Below are positions 63,566 through 64,000 of a stretch of 64,000 bases of DNA, one piece after another (the first letter of the stretch is position 1; every line of letters begins with the position of its first letter). The position numbers and the translations under genes are program-made. Below the pieces are notes generated by a model that did no database searches, was not told the origin of the DNA, and was given only the letters and a program-made list of their open reading frames with translations. This DNA comes from Vanessa cardui (taxonomy: Eukaryota > Arthropoda > Insecta > Lepidoptera > Nymphalidae), in assembly GCF_905220365.1 (NCBI RefSeq), contig NC_061131.1:8097318-8161317 (forward strand), given 5' to 3'.

Positions 63566-64000
63566 AATATTATTACACATAATAACATAATTTAATTATA
63601 AATATTATTGATCCCTAATATGAGTCTAAAGTCAATTTACGAATGTACACAAAAAATGTTCTGAATCGTGAGAACGTGATGTTCAATCCTGCGGTCAACA
63701 AATGCATAAAAGTTTGTTCCGCTTTACGTGCTGGTTTTAACAACAGAGCGACTTTTTGATGATTTTTTTCTGCGAATTCGATTGACTTGAAAATCTGGGC
63801 TCCTTTTTCCAATTTTTTTCTGTGTGCAAAATGTGTTGTGTTCCAATCATATTCCATCGACCCATCACGCGCCCGATATTAAAAAGAAAAGATGAAGGAA
63901 TGTACGTTGGCTATAGCAGTGCCGGTATTCGGTGCGGTATTAAGGTGTCAATAAAATGGGTCGCTATGAGTATCGAGGAGCAATAAATTCGTTTTCAGCT
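63566..64000. other. Non-coding to window edge
   Basis: The frame at 63615-63857 (minus) lacks motifs. It is somewhat less AT-rich near 63840-63960, but nothing is recognised. Confidence 0.35.

Overview
The window is eukaryotic, AT-rich, almost entirely non-coding DNA from an insect. A lepidopteran, most likely a butterfly, is the best guess. The grounds are two or three SINE-like families that resemble repeats common in butterfly genomes, a short TTAGG-type array, a short-exon/short-intron gene style, and repeated decayed jockey/CR1-like retrotransposon ends. No database search was possible, so the order is an inference from remembered repeat families. There are no prokaryotic features.

Only one gene can be supported with confidence. 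It lies on the minus strand with four coding exons at 26196-26040, 25964-22842, 22583-22291 and 21767-21195. All splice junctions are GT-AG and in phase, giving a 1381-residue protein. It reads as a signal peptide, a cysteine-rich N-terminal cap, about forty leucine-rich repeats, a cysteine C-terminal cap, one fibronectin type III domain, one transmembrane helix and a 54-residue cytoplasmic tail. This is the architecture of a cell-surface adhesion or recognition protein. The exon holding the start codon has a good splice acceptor 59 nt upstream of the ATG, so at least one non-coding 5' exon lies further right. A GC-richer block ending in a strong donor at 40535 is the best visible candidate and would imply an intron of about 14.3 kb.

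Left of the gene (1-21 kb) and right of it (26-64 kb) the sequence is intron or intergenic DNA with transposable-element debris. Family A is a tRNA-derived SINE (best copy 5541-5826, with a 12-bp target duplication). Family B is a second short dispersed repeat (best copy 62430-62706). Family C is another tRNA-like SINE (42328-42600). One LINE family is seen as 5'-truncated 3' ends (best copy 54389-54930), and three other spots hold fossil reverse-transcriptase sequence. A Helitron-like family with CTAG ends is present twice, and one copy is split by a LINE insertion. The cleanest mobile element is an 891-bp terminal-inverted-repeat element at 30374-31264. It has an exact 8-bp target duplication and a GC-rich foldback core, and its termini suggest the Merlin superfamily.

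Nothing in the window forms a multi-gene system. The most distinctive items are the LRR-FN3 receptor-like gene with its possible distant first exon, the Merlin-like element, and the nested LINE-in-Helitron structure.
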